Positions 31,893 to 43,441 of a DNA stretch of 64,000 nucleotides are shown here, piece by piece. This DNA comes from Asterochloris sp. CNOR1. Taxonomy: Eukaryota; Chlorophyta; Trebouxiophyceae; Trebouxiales; Trebouxiaceae. A model generated the notes under the pieces. The model was not told the DNA's origin, did no database searches, and saw only the letters and a program-made list of their open reading frames with translations. The translations under genes and the position numbers were made by a program. Within the stretch, counting starts at the first letter, position 1. The number at the start of each line of letters is the position of its first letter. The stretch is taken from assembly GCA_963969365.1 (NCBI GenBank), contig OZ017757.1, positions 744,001-808,000 of the forward strand, in the 5' to 3' direction.

Positions 31893-34800
31893 ATGGAGCC
31901 CTTTCTGAGACGTCAGAGGTCCAGTGGTCCCCTGCATGGTGCCTTCCTCCGTTTCTTCAGGGTGGGGATGTCTGGCTGGATCTGCAGCAGTGCTGTCCTG
32001 CTGTGGCTAGTACTGGGAGGTCTCGGCATCCTGGGACTGATTCTGTTGGTGAGCTTGACATTGCTGCACGCTCTTTGCCATATGGTGCAGCGCCCCACCT
32101 AAAGCATGTGTGCTTGCCTTGTAGGGCGTGCATTGTCATGTAGATGATGCACACAGCTCACTGTTTGAGGCTGGGCGAACAGACAATGTCCAGATGCCAC
32201 GGGCAGTGCCAGTGAAGGCAACCCCACAAGGTGCGGTAGGCTGCTGAGGTCCATTGCGGAGGACACCAGGTGCACAGGTGTCAGTAGCATGCAGGCTCAC
32301 AACATCTGCATGTACAGTGTGGCATCAGCACAAGGGCCAGGCGCTACGGCAGACTCTTCTGCACTCAGGAGCCTGCACAACTTGTGGCATTGCCTGATCC
32401 ACAGCTACGCTTGCAAATGTCAGCTGATTCTGAACCTTGGATGGCTTTTTGCCGATGACTCAGCATGACGCCTTGTCTGCAAGGTCTGGAGCAGCTGCCT
32501 GGGACACTCCAGACAGCACTGCGTGTCACCAACGTGCTGTATTCTGTCTTGGCTGCCGTCAGCGCGAGCTTGACAGTCAAGCCGGACCAGATCACGGCTG
32601 TGCTGCCCAGTCTTGTTGTGTCAAGGCATGCTGGTGTCATAGGCATACTTGGAGCATCATAGCAGCTGGCAAGCTCTGCTCTGCAGGCGATGCCTGCTAG
32701 CATGCCTCAAGTATGCAGAAATGCCAGCATGCTGCATCCCAGCTGGTCGAGGGTTGCAACTTGTGACGAAGCCCATCCAGCGGCGCTGCTGATGTGCTGT
32801 GCAGCCACCCTCACTCGCACCACCCTTGTGGTGGCCAGCAGTCCACCAGCACCCAGCAAGCAGCCACACATTGTTTGCCTGCACAGGTGCCTTCTCCCTG
32901 CGTCAGTTCGGTGCGAAGAAGCCAGGGAGTTAGAACTCGGCTAAAGAGTGTCTACTCAAAAAGCACAGCGCAGGGTCAGCTCTCGCAGCAGTTCTCTGTA
33001 CAAGGCCCTGCCCTGCATGATTGCTGGACCCTGCCTGTGTGGCTTCCATGTGCATTCTTGTCAGCTACGCTGCGAGGCTATGCAGGTGTTCGTCTGTAAA
33101 CCAAGCTTTGCGGTCACCATTGTCGCCAAAGCAGACCAGCTTGGCTCTGCCAGCCTGGCTCCCATGCATCAGCTTACCCCAGGCTGTGCTGCTATGGTGT
33201 GCAGGTGCTCTTACCCGTACCAACCTGGTGGTGACTGCTGTCAGCGGGGCAGGGCAGCTGGACCTGTGGCTGCGCAGCTTTGACACTGCCAATTGGGACC
33301 TCGCAGTGATCCACTGCGGCCCTGATGACTTTGAGTGCCCCCAGTGCATCCATGTGGAGCATGGCCACGGGACCAAGTGGCAGGCAGTCTTCCAGTTTCT
33401 CCGCAGCTCAACCTTCAAGCAAAGCTATGGGCGGCACTACAAGCAGGTCAGGTTGCCGGCAGCATGGTTACATTGGCAAAGGGGTGCTGCCAGTTGCGGC
33501 GCCATTGGTACAGTGTTGCATGGACAGTAAGAGGTGCGCCCTAACTGAGCGCCAGCCACAGGTGGCTGCCTATGTGTGCACATCATTGAGCCTGGGTGGG
33601 AGACACCAGCAGAGGCAGAAGGATCCATGCAACCATAGCTCTTGGATGATCCTTAAGCAGGAGTGAGCAGCACTTGTTGTGTATAAGAGGTCAGCCAACC
33701 TTGCAGGCTGCCCTCGCCAGTGTCCTTGCCGTTGCCCCATTTGTGTCCATCCAAAGTTGTTTTGGAGGAGAAATGTGCTCCCAAGCCAGTGCATGCATGA
33801 TGTACATCAGCTGAGGCCGTTTCTGAAGGGCTGAGACCTCAAGTGTGCTGGTTGACTTGCAGATTCACCAGAGATTGAGTCCTGCAACACAGATGTGAAG
33901 CATCATTGATTGAAAGGACCTCTGCTGTGCTGTCATCTGGCCAAAAGGGAACATGGCAGGGCGTGGCTTGCCTTGCCAAGCTAAGTTTGCAGGCTAGCAC
34001 ATGCCTGATGGCTCCATGTATGCTGTAAAGGTGTATGTGCCAGACGAGGACACCATTCAGACGGCCACCACTATTGACCTACTGTTCGACTTCCAGGCCC
34101 ACTTTGGCCTGGACCTTGTGCAGCCATCACTGTGCAGCCCTGCAGACTCTTACACCTCAGACCCCTCTCTGTTCCAGCGGCAGCCCACTGCCCTGCGCTT
34201 CATTGCCTGGGTGGACGTGACTGTGCCAGCCTTCAGCATGACATTTTTGCTGAAAAGGGTGCTGCCCACGCTGCGGCATGCGCGTACAGGTGAGGCAGCT
34301 GCAGTGGACCTGCGGTGTGTGGGTGGGGTTGAGGCTGCTGCTGCATGCAAAGCCAGAGCAGAATCCAGCATCTGGGTGAGCAGGCAGGGAACATATGCTG
34401 AAGGCAGGTGCTGCCCACGCTGCAGCACGTGCGTACAGGTGAGGCAGTTGCACTGGGCATGCAGAATGTGGGAGGGATTTGAGGCTGTTGCTGCATGCCA
34501 TTCCAGAGCAGACCTCACTGCCTTGGCGGGGGTGGCAGCGCCTGCCTTCAGCATGAGGTCCCTACTGCAAATTGTGCTGCCTACGCAGTGGCACAGGCAC
34601 ACGGGTGAGGCAGCAGGACTGTGCGGCTGCATGCTGCTCATTGCTGCGGTGTGCAAGGACGAGTCAGGGCCTGTACAAAATATATACAGAGCCTGAGGGA
34701 CTTGGCCCTCAGCCTAGCTCAACTTGCGCGTATTTCCTCAGTGTAGCAGCCTTGCCTGCTCAGCCATTGCAACAGATAGGGCCCAGGTGTTGTTCAGGCA

Positions 34801-35546
34801 GAAGCAGTATCCTCAGGCGCAAGCTGGGCTCCTGCGATGGACCCCGGTGCTCTTTATACTGGCTTCTCTAGTGGTGCATATGCCTGGCTGCTGAAGCACA
34901 GCAACTCTGCACTTATGTTGTGTACCCTGCAGGCGAGGGCCTGGGCGGCGTGTGGGCCTTAAAGTCTGGCTTTGCACAGAACAAAATTGCTGTGATTGAC
35001 CAGGTGTGTGCTTGCTGCTTCTGCTGCATCCATCAGGCCTGTGTATGCCCTTGCTCTGTCAGAAACTCATCACCACAGTGCTTAAGGTGTCCATGTGCAG
35101 TATGTTATGGTCTTTCTTCTGAAATGCCACAACCCACATCATTGCTCAATGACAACATCAACATATTACCAATCAGGTGTGCGTCATATCCCCGGTGGAC
35201 ATCCGGCGTGCCCCGGCATGGGCAGCATCTGAGGAGCTCGACCAGTTCAATAGGCACCACTACACCAGGAAGGTCTGCTCCACCTCCAGCACCTGTGCAG
35301 TCATGAAGGCTTGCCCAAGTTAGCCCATGCAAGCAACACCCATCCACCTCCACACACAGGGAATGCTGTGAAGGTGCTGCTGTGACTCTGAGCGCTGCAG
35401 ACCAAGAACACATACAGACACTGTCTTAGCTGCAACTGCCTGGTTGTTCTTGTCCTGGAGGGCAGGTGCTTCGCCGCACCTGCCTGCACTGCTGATGCCC
35501 ATCACATGTTTGGCAGATCGAACCCCGCAATGCTGCAGCTGCTTAG
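31893..35546 (+). CDS. DUF707-B, predicted GT-A-like transferase (right copy, intact)
   Basis: Type II membrane protein of the DUF707 family. The first exon runs to 32048, starting at ATG 31893 or 31875, with Arg-rich MEPFLRRQRSSG before a strong anchor (AVLLWLVLGGLGILGLILL). Conserved exons: 33205-33446 (NWDLAVIHCGPDDFECPQC), 34031-34289 (VYVPDEDTIQTATTIDLLFD, then VPAFSMTFLLKRVLPTL; acceptor AAG rather than CAG), 34933-35003 (GLGGVWALKSGFAQNKIAVI), 35177-35272 (VISPVDIRRAP) and a short last exon 35517-35546 ending AAAA and TAG. Phases agree from 33205 to the stop. The acidic PDED lies where DUF707 proteins have WDED. Exons between 32048 and 33205 are unresolved. DUF707-A follows about 140 bp downstream. 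Confidence 0.75.
32790..32845 (+). repeat. Degenerate copy of a DUF707-B exon start
   Basis: TCACTCGCACCACCCTTGTG, with its preceding GTGCAG, resembles the start of the exon at 33205 (TTACCCGTACCAACCTGGTG) and lies about 400 bases upstream in the intron. Confidence 0.65.
34205..34610 (+). repeat. Partial-exon triplication in DUF707-B
   Basis: The exon end and donor at 34205-34330 recur at about 34400-34498 and 34515-34640. Unit 3 still encodes PAFSMRSLLQIVLPTQ, parallel to PAFSMTFLLKRVLPTL, and both are followed by GGTGAGGCAGC. One reading frame stays open across all three units. The left arm has a two-unit version at 21850-22140. Confidence 0.85.
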
Positions 35547-35684
35547 CACAGCCCTGCCTTTAGCAGCAGCAGGCGCACTTGAGCCAATGTTCTGCGGCCA
35601 CTGTGCAGGTGATTTCCACCTGGCGCAGCCCCTGTCTCAAGCAGCAAGATGCAATGGTGACCAAGCCTTACTATCACGCTGCAG

Positions 35685-38600
35685 GTCCTGCTTATCTGGT
35701 ACGGTCTCTTCCTTAAACAGCAGATGCAGTGGGGGCAGGTGTGGCAGCCCTGGTACGCTGTCCTGCTCACGCAAGCAGGTTTCTCTCAGGCACCCCAGAG
35801 CAGTCGCTGCGGGTGGCGTGTGTGCAGGGACGCTCAGCTTGTCAAGGTGGGCCCTGGCCTTGCTCACATCATTTGAGGCATCATGCTGATGCCCCAACGC
35901 TGCAGGTGGTGGGTGTGCAGGGATGCTTGTCAAGGTGGGCCTCAGGTGCACTGCTGTGGCCATACCTCCCCACAGGAACTTCCAGCCTGAACAGAAGAAA
36001 TGCTGGCGCTGCCTGCAGGACGCTTTGAATTGCTGCTGTGCTCAGCTGCAAAGACGGGAAAGCACGGCTCATAAAGATGACCGCCAACTCTGTGTATGTT
36101 GCTGGTGCTGCCTGCTGCGTGCGCGGTCACCTTTCCTGCTGCAGGCCTCGGGCTAGCTGAAGTTGGCGAAGGGCCACACCTCCTCTGCAGAGTGTTCCCT
36201 GCATAACATGGATGTGCGGGCAACCACAGCAAGCTCTGTGCACCCGCATGTGCTGCAGATTTCATGTCCTAAGCCCATCTCGGCAGCATTGTCCCTGCCA
36301 GCTCGACCTGAGCAAGCAGCCACTGCAAGCTAAAGGCCGAATTTGCCTGGTGCAGGCCTCCAGCGCAGTCACACAACCAGCGCTGCCAGCCCATCTCAGC
36401 AGCGCCTCCCCTGCAAGCCTGGGCTGGCAGGGGCGGCCTGCATTGGGCACGCCAAGCGAGCTGCCAGGTGCTTGCTCACACCTTATGATGCTTGACCCGC
36501 CAGCCTGTTCAACTTCACAGGCTGCGCTGGCAAGGGCAGCAAGCAGCGAGCGTGTGCATTGACCCGCCACAAGCCTGCTGTCAGGTCATGTGCGCCACCA
36601 GGGGAGGTGTGGCATGCAGAACCCTGGCAGCTTGCACTGACGCCACACTGAGCTACTCGCACTGGCTGTACACCACATTCCGCAGGTGGAGATTTGACAT
36701 GTTGGAGTGTGTCATAGCCAAGTAAGGAGAAGCCTTGGGTGCTGTTGTGCCCCTTCGGCATGAGTGGGGTGCCAGATGGGGGAGTCATTTGTTACTTTGA
36801 GTTGCAGAGCTTCTGCTGCAGGGCAACGGCGTTTCCTAGTAGTGGCGGGGGCCAAGGATGCAGAAAGGTGACAATACCTTGCTGAATACTGCATTGAAAG
36901 CGATTGCAGGCTGCACTAGGTTTCAGTGGCCTAATTTTGACAGGGCAAGCCATGCAGCCTGGCTCCCAAACAGCAGCGACTTGCTGAGTGTTCTGCTGTA
37001 AGGTGGCCATGTACATGCTGCCAAGCCCAATTTGCTGGCTGCAGGTGGACGCCGGGCCTCTCCCAGGCCTCCTTTGACCTCATCCTGCTGGCGGCTAGCG
37101 ATTTGCGCCAGCCAGTGTGTAGCCAGTGCCTATTTGTCGCAACTGTAGACCCTCGCCACGCCAGATTCATGCAGCTGCGCCGGCTGCTGGCGTCCCAGGA
37201 GTGGGGGCAGCACGTGGCGGCCATGCAGCAATATGCCTTTGTCTACCTGCCAGAGAATGGCGTGTTGCAGACCGCAGCAATGGCTGACAGGTCAGACTTG
37301 GGCTTGCACTGCTGTTATGATGTTTTTGCGTGGTGCTCACATGCCCTGACAGCAGCATGCCTTTCTATATGTGCCTGCCAGAAAGGGGCTGGTGCAGAAT
37401 GCAGCAATGGCTGGTAAGAACACTGGCTGGCTGCATGCCATCAGATGGGTACAAAGCGGTGCTCAATGGGCAGGCAACAGTATGCCTCTCTTGACTGCCA
37501 AGGAGCGGCAGGTTGCGAGTTGCGGCAATGGCTCAGACGTGATGGCTGGTTGTCATATTGTATGGACGTGGCGGTCTCTGGTGGAAGGGCAGCAACATGC
37601 TTTGTCTACCTGCCAAAGAGTGGCATGGTGTGGACGGCTGCCACGGCACATAGACCTTGTGCAGCTGATGCTGGGTACACAGTTGTAGATGGATGTGCTG
37701 CATCATGTGAACAGGTCCTTGCTTGTGGGTTTGTGTCAGGCTGGGCAATGCAGTGCAGAAAATCCTGGCTGGATTCAAGGCATCCTCCTTGTGAGCTCTG
37801 GCTGTGTCAGTCATGCTCGTTTGTCATCTCAAAACTTGCTGAATGGTGAGTCCAGCAGCAATTCTGGCAGGTGACAGCAGCAGTGGCTGCTGAGTGACCA
37901 GCAGGTATTTGGAGGGTCCCTCCAGGCATCAAAAATCCTGTTGCATTACCCAATTTGGTGTGAACTGTCCACCAGGTGCTGAGCAGCAGTTGTCTCTCTC
38001 CTGCAACTGTACCAGGTGGCAGAGGAGTACAGGCTGAGTATGGCCCTGCCTGCAGCCGCCTGCACTGCCCCAGGGATACAAGCATGCACATGTTGTAGCC
38101 CATGATGCAGCCCCTGCCCCTGCAGACCTTAGTGACGTGATTTGTAGGCACCTCTTACACAAGTACATCCCTGCACCCTGCAGGCTGTTCCAGGTGGCAG
38201 AGGAGTACAGGCTGGACATGGCCCATCCTGCAGCCTGCAGCCGCATGGACTGCCCAGGGACAAATCCTGCATTGGTGGGCATCCCTGCGCAAGTGCTGCG
38301 CTTCACATCCTGGGTGCCCAAGACGGCGCCCTTGTTCTCCATGCCCTTCCTGCAGCAGCATGTTGCGCCCACGCTGGACACTGCAGCCTCAGGTGAGTCA
38401 GGTGTGCTTTCTTGGATGCCTGGCATCAAGCAAGGGGCTGCAGGCTGGAGCATCAGCTGTGATGCTGACTTCATGCCGTGTCAGGGCCAGGCTGGGCCCT
38501 GCTTAGGTGCTGCGCCTCACATGTCGGGTCCCCAAGATGCCAACACTATCCTAGATGCTCCTCCTACAGCATGACATGGAGCACACCGTGCACGCTCCAG

Positions 38601-41006
38601 CCTGAAGCAGGGCCAGCCTCTGCAGCCTCAGGTGGGAATGCTGCTGCAGTAAAGAGGGGCACTCTGGTTTTGCTGCAGCAAAGAGGGCCAGTCTGGCCTG
38701 TCAGCATCAACAAATCAATGAAGGCATGCACTGCATCCGAGGTCCCGCCTGCAGCAGCGCATGACGTGCGTGGTGGAGGCTGCACTTTCAGGTCAGCTGG
38801 CTATGGCTGTAAAGTTTTCCTGTCGATGCGCAAAGGCTGCAGTGCCCTGCCGTTCTGCCTCAAGCTCAAGTCCTTCGCTGTCTCTCCCAGGACTGCTGCA
38901 GGTGATAGGTGTTGTGGCTAAAGTCTGGCCGGCCCACCCCAGCACGTGCACAGTGCCAAGCCCTTAAAGCCAGGGGGCCTGGCCCCCTGCCGAGCGTTGT
39001 CATCTGCTCTACTGCTGCTGCTGCAGAAAATATATGCTGCTACTTAGGTCCAAGTGCTGCTGCTGCAGGCTGTCCCCTGCACTGGGTGTAGTGAGGATGT
39101 CGCATGCTGTTTTGCATGCTACTGCTGCTGCTGCCAAGCCTCTGCGCACTCGTTGCTGCTGCAGGCGGCGGTCTGAAAACGGTTTCGTGCACGTGGCAAA
39201 CTGAACAATAACCTGCTGCTCTGTATGCCTGCAGCCCTTATAAGCGCTGCTCAACGTGTTGCTGGTCAATGCCCAAGCCTCAGCATGCTGCAGTTCACAG
39301 GCTACAGTGGTCCTGGCCCTGGCTGGGTGACCATTCCAAATCATTGCTTGCTGCTCCTCTAGCTGCTGGCCTGAAGGGGGTCTGCCAAGCCCTGGTATCT
39401 GCTGCCACCACAAGCCTTGCTCTGGCACGCTGCCAAGCTTGTCGGCGTACCTGCTGCAGGTGCTGGCCTGGAGTGGGTGTGGCCCTGGCTGGCGGGGTAC
39501 CCAAAGGACAAGATAGCAATCGTAGACGACGTGTGCATCTTGCACCCCGAGGCCTTCCTTCGGCGGACCATCAAGGTGAACAAATCTGCAGGGATGTCTT
39601 TTAGGGACTCGGAGGCAGGTCAGCGGCCCTCTACGACCTGAGATACCACATGTGTGCATCTTAGTCCAGACCACCCTGTGACACATCGGCAAGGTAACCA
39701 CATGTGCTGCGCTGTGTGTCTCAACCTCCACTTGTTTCTGGCACGGTGGTGGCCCATGACACAATGGGCAACTTGCAACTGCTGCATGTTTGCCTGTCAT
39801 TGCCTTTCGTACTTGACAAGACTGTCAAGTCTGCTTTGCTGGCCAAGCAGCGGTCTGCCAGATGACCACTGTCCAGGGCCAGCTTTTGTGGTGGTAGCGT
39901 TGCAGGCACTGCACAGGTCCCTGTTGTGTCTTGGGCCACTGGCTGCGCTACCAAAGGGGCGTACGCTGTGCCAGGCAATGCAAACCAGTGCGCCTGTAAT
40001 GTACTGTGAGCAGCTTTTGCAATTTTGCTTTGAGTGGAAATACCTTCTATGCTGCCCCTTCACCATCAGGCTGCAGCCATGCAGCATCCACACCAGACTC
40101 CTGCCATGCTGGAAGCCCTTCAAGCTCAGAATCAGAAACCTGCTGTAGTAATCATTGGTTTATGTACCAGTGCGCACCAGCAGCTTGCAGCATGGCCTTG
40201 GCAAGCTCAGCTGATGCTTTTGACATACTTCGCTCACTGATGTGCCTGCTGCAAACACCTGGTAGCTCCCCCTCAGCAGTGTGTAGCTCGGTCTCGGCTT
40301 GTGCTACCCAGGTGCTCACAGTCCACGTAAATTCATGTAGCTACATTCAGCTGAGGTGTTCAGCTCAACATGCATGGGAAATAGGGCACCCTGTGTGCAG
40401 GTCATGCGCGTTGAGCAACAGGAGGAAGGCCTGCAATTGCACCGCTTCAACTACAACCCTCAAGTTGCTGCCATGCCGCACAAGCCCATTGAGGTGTATG
40501 CAAGCATCCCTCAGCACTGGTATCAGGACCTCCTGGACTGGGGTAGCCTCCAGGTGAGCAGCAAGCTCTGCTGAATGTAATGCAGGCTCGTGAAGTATGT
40601 TCACTGTATGTAGTGTGCCTTGCACGACTTGGACAGCATGTGGGCAAGCTAAGGCATGCCTCCCTACGTCTGAGCTGCCCAAGTGTCGTCTGCAGACAGC
40701 CCAGGTTGTACGCTTTGAGAGGGTCACTGTAAGAGGACGTCCAACAAGTGTAAATCAGTCCGAAGTGCCTGCCCTGGCCTGACTTACCACTACTTATGTT
40801 GAAGTCATGTCATTCGTCGTTGAACCAACTATCAGGTGGTCTGCAAGTTCTGATGGTCCTCACAGGTGTTCAAGGTTGAGCAGTACATGATGCGCAGCAA
40901 GCCCATATGTGTCGGGGAAGTAAGTGAACTCATTTTGTGCAAAAGCCAGGTTTCATTTCTGCATGATTTACAATCAGACCTGCGACTCAGAAAATTGTGG
41001 CTAGAT
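35685..41006 (+). CDS. DUF707-A, divergent DUF707 protein (right copy, intact)
   Basis: Exons that join in phase: 36686-36721, 37045-37290 (FDLILLAASDLRQPVCSQC, then FVYLPENGVLQTAAMADR), 38184-38392 (EYRLDMAHPAACSRMDCPG, then PLFSMPFLQQHVAPTL), 39460-39575 (WLAGYPKDKIAIVDDVCILH), 40401-40553 (MPHKPIEVYASIPQHWYQDL), 40696-40728, 40866-40919 and perhaps a short last exon 40980-41006. An upstream exon 35685-35778 encodes an anchor (VLLIWYGLFLKQQMQWG). The start codon and the exons between 35778 and 36686 are unresolved. The acidic DxD-like site of the relatives (PDEDT, PDDDM) reads PENG, so metal-dependent transfer may be lost. The C-terminal part after 40401 is not found in DUF707-B or -C. Confidence 0.72.
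37225..37660 (+). repeat. Four tandem degenerate copies of a DUF707-A exon end
   Basis: Units begin at about 37225, 37355, 37470 and 37587, spaced 115-130 bases. Each has the order CAGCAATATGCCTTTGTCTA, CTGCCAGA, GCAGCAATGGCTG. Only the first is the spliced exon end (donor at 37291); the others fill the intron. Confidence 0.85.
38009..38580 (+). repeat. Copies of a DUF707-A exon on both sides of itself
   Basis: The exon 38184-38392 has a copy of its 5' part upstream at about 38009-38092 (GTGGCAGAGGAGTACAGGCT in both). A copy of its middle lies downstream at about 38498-38580 (GGTGCTGCGCCTCACATGTC against AGTGCTGCGCTTCACATCCT). The mirrored left arm shows the same near 18360-18470 and 17890-17970. 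Confidence 0.85.
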
Positions 41007-41937
41007 TTTCGAAGACATGCATGCCTGTCACATGTTGCTCAAGCTGACCTGTCTTTCTCTCCCACACATCATGGTAACACTGTGCGTTCAAAAAGCGGGG
41101 GCAGAACCACGAGATTTGGCCCTAGACCCTTATCAGAACACCATCCACTGTGTGGACTCCACCTCCGGGAGGCCCACCCCAGAAATTGTCTCCCAAGTTG
41201 AGTGTGTCTGCCAGCAAGTCCGCAGCGGACCAATCACTTGCGAGCCTTGGGACATCTTCTACAACAGCCCAGCATGGCTGCGCAGGCGTATGCACGCCAG
41301 CTGTTGCTCCCAGAATGTGACACCAGGTGCTGAGGCCATGGCTAGGCTGGTGACCCCGTCGAAGGCTGTGCCCTGCAGGTTTCCTAGGACGGTGTGGCCC
41401 CCCTCCAACATGTTGTCTGAGGGGCGGCAGCACTCCATATCTGTGGTGGCCACCTCTTTCTCCTACATGAGGGCGCCAAACCTGCAGTGTCGACAACAGT
41501 TGTCACAGCAATGCTGAAGCTGGCAAGAAGAGTGTAGGGTTCATAGAGCAGATATTCTTTACGATATGTAGGCAGGCATTGTGTGGGGCTCAAGTTGGAT
41601 ACAGGCTGGTCAGCACATGTTGTGCCAAAGTCAAAGGGCAGGGCTCTCACTGGGTCCAGCTATATATGAGACGGTAGCCCCAACAGTAGGGTAGGGCCAT
41701 ATTGCTGCATCACAAACCCAAAGAGCAAGTGCTCAGCAGACTTGTTACTGGCAGCAACCAGAGCTGCACCTTTTCAACGTTCACTGACAGGGCGGGGCAG
41801 AGCTCACGTGTGCAAGATCATGAATATGGCCAGGTCAGCCCTCACGGCAGGATGTCTGAGTCTCAATCAAGTCGGGATACATCTGATACAGCAGGGCTTG
41901 TATGGCAGCCTGGTCCCAGTCAACTTGTGCCCAGTGC
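41000..41937 (-). pseudogene. GT32/OCH1-like, right copy, broken
   Basis: Inverted copy of the gene at 13065-15550. The exon from 41937 (HWAQVDWDQAAIQALLYQ) has an 11-base deletion near 41857-41862 that shifts the frame. The DXD region reads FGALM followed by TAG (41463-41465). One base is missing near 41262-41270, at the position matching SHAGAL. The N-terminal exons with IPHILHH are absent because the inner repeat ends near 42095. At least three inactivating changes are present. Confidence 0.85.
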
Positions 41938-42095
41938 CTGCAGGCAGAAGATAACAAGGGCTCATGCTTCATATAAGCTGAAGTGGGTCCAGAAGCAGCC
42001 CTGGACATTGCCAATGGAGGCTTGGCCTGCTTGCAGGTACCCAGAGCTTGACTTGGCACACACAATGCATGCAAAACCGGTCTGCTTGGCCATGT

Positions 42096-43441
42096 GTAAG
42101 TCTGCTGCTCATTGTTTATCACTTGCTCAACCATCAACCCTTCCCATTTGCTGCTCACGGCTGACTCATCTGCTGAGCCATGAACCCATAACAACTGCTG
42201 CTCACTGCTGACTCATCTGCTGCATACATTGTCCGCCTGACATCCTTGCAACTTGCTGAGCACACCATTCAATTTCAGGATGAGGCAGCAGCTATGACCA
42301 GCATCAAAGGGGGTGACCAAGGTGGTGAAGGTGCTGAGGTTGATATCAATCAATTAGCCAGGTGCTGTGGCAGAGGAGCTCCTGCCTCAAGGCAGACACT
42401 CAGATGATGATTGCAAATGCTGGGATAGACCTCACCCACCATGTAACACAAGCTCATTAGCCCAAAATCTGGATCCATCATAGCAACTGTACATGCACAA
42501 CTTCACCAGCCCAACCTATCCTGATCCCACCCCCAAACTTTTGCTTGCCACCTCATCTCAACACACCTCCTGTATACGTAGTGACTTGGCTTAAGCTTCC
42601 CACTTCATCTTTATATATATGCTGTTTCCTATTGCAGCAAGATTAAGAAGGTGCTGACAATGGTGGAATGTCCCAAATGCTCCATAGTGTGCTCAATCTG
42701 AATGCGGAGAATACACCAGTACTGGTGGCAGGCTTCCTGGAAGTTAGATCTCTAGGTTGCCATGCTGTTGGCGTTTGGGCAGTACTACTGCCATTTTTTG
42801 CTACTGTAGCCGCTTGCTAAGACACCGCCAACATCGTATGAGGTGCACCACGTGGGTCATGAAATTTGTCAGCACGAGATGGCCCAGAGGCTTGCTGAAC
42901 TGTGTTTATCTGAGGTAGGCATGCCACTTGTTAGGGTGTCTGATGCAAAGCAGTAGCAAAACGTTTCTGCAGGCTGAACACTAGTAGGAAGCCTTCACAA
43001 TTGTTTCATACCTGTTGCACACCTGTTGCACACCATACCGAAGTGATCACACCTTTTTCCCCTTTATTTGGCCCCATGACCAGCGACTGCCACCTGTTAG
43101 TCCACCTGGATTGCTAAGGCCTGGGGCTGCCCTCAGGGCACCCCAGGCTGGTGCTCTACAGGAAGTACTAGAGTTTGTCTTGACCCAGGTCTCTGCCACA
43201 GCTGTGGACACTGTTCCTGTGCAGACCCTCTGCTTGAGGCTTGGCAGTTGTCGACCAGTAAAGGCAGAGGTCTCTAAGCAAAAGATGTACTCTAGAGCTA
43301 ATCATCTTGACTTGCCAGCCAACACTGAAAGCACAGGCTCTGTCAGGGCAGATCCCACAGAGCCTTTGACGCAGCAGTCAAGATCAAGTTCTTGAGGGCA
43401 CTGGGGACCTTTCCTGGGGCAGCAAGCACCACGCCTGTGCC
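42096..43441. other. Stretch without a recognisable gene
   Basis: Short direct repeats of GCTGCTCACTGCTGACTCAT type occur at 42105-42225. The rest has no convincing coding frame, apart from a weak plus-strand frame at 43015-43395 that may lead into the next ORF. Confidence 0.5.

Larger units (their letters stand above)
33950..42095. repeat. Inner inverted repeat, right arm
   Basis: Reverse-complement partner of 14462-22380. It begins in a DUF707-B intron just before the 34031 exon and ends in a GT32 intron near 42095. Here the DUF707 genes are intact and GT32 is truncated, the opposite of the left arm. Confidence 0.85.

Noticed and set aside
40365-40727. Reverse-strand frame of 120 codons, also present at 15841-16158
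   Set aside because: The plus-strand reading (MPHKPIEVYASIPQHWYQDL) has a proper acceptor and donor and joins in phase with DUF707-A, so the reverse frame is a shadow.
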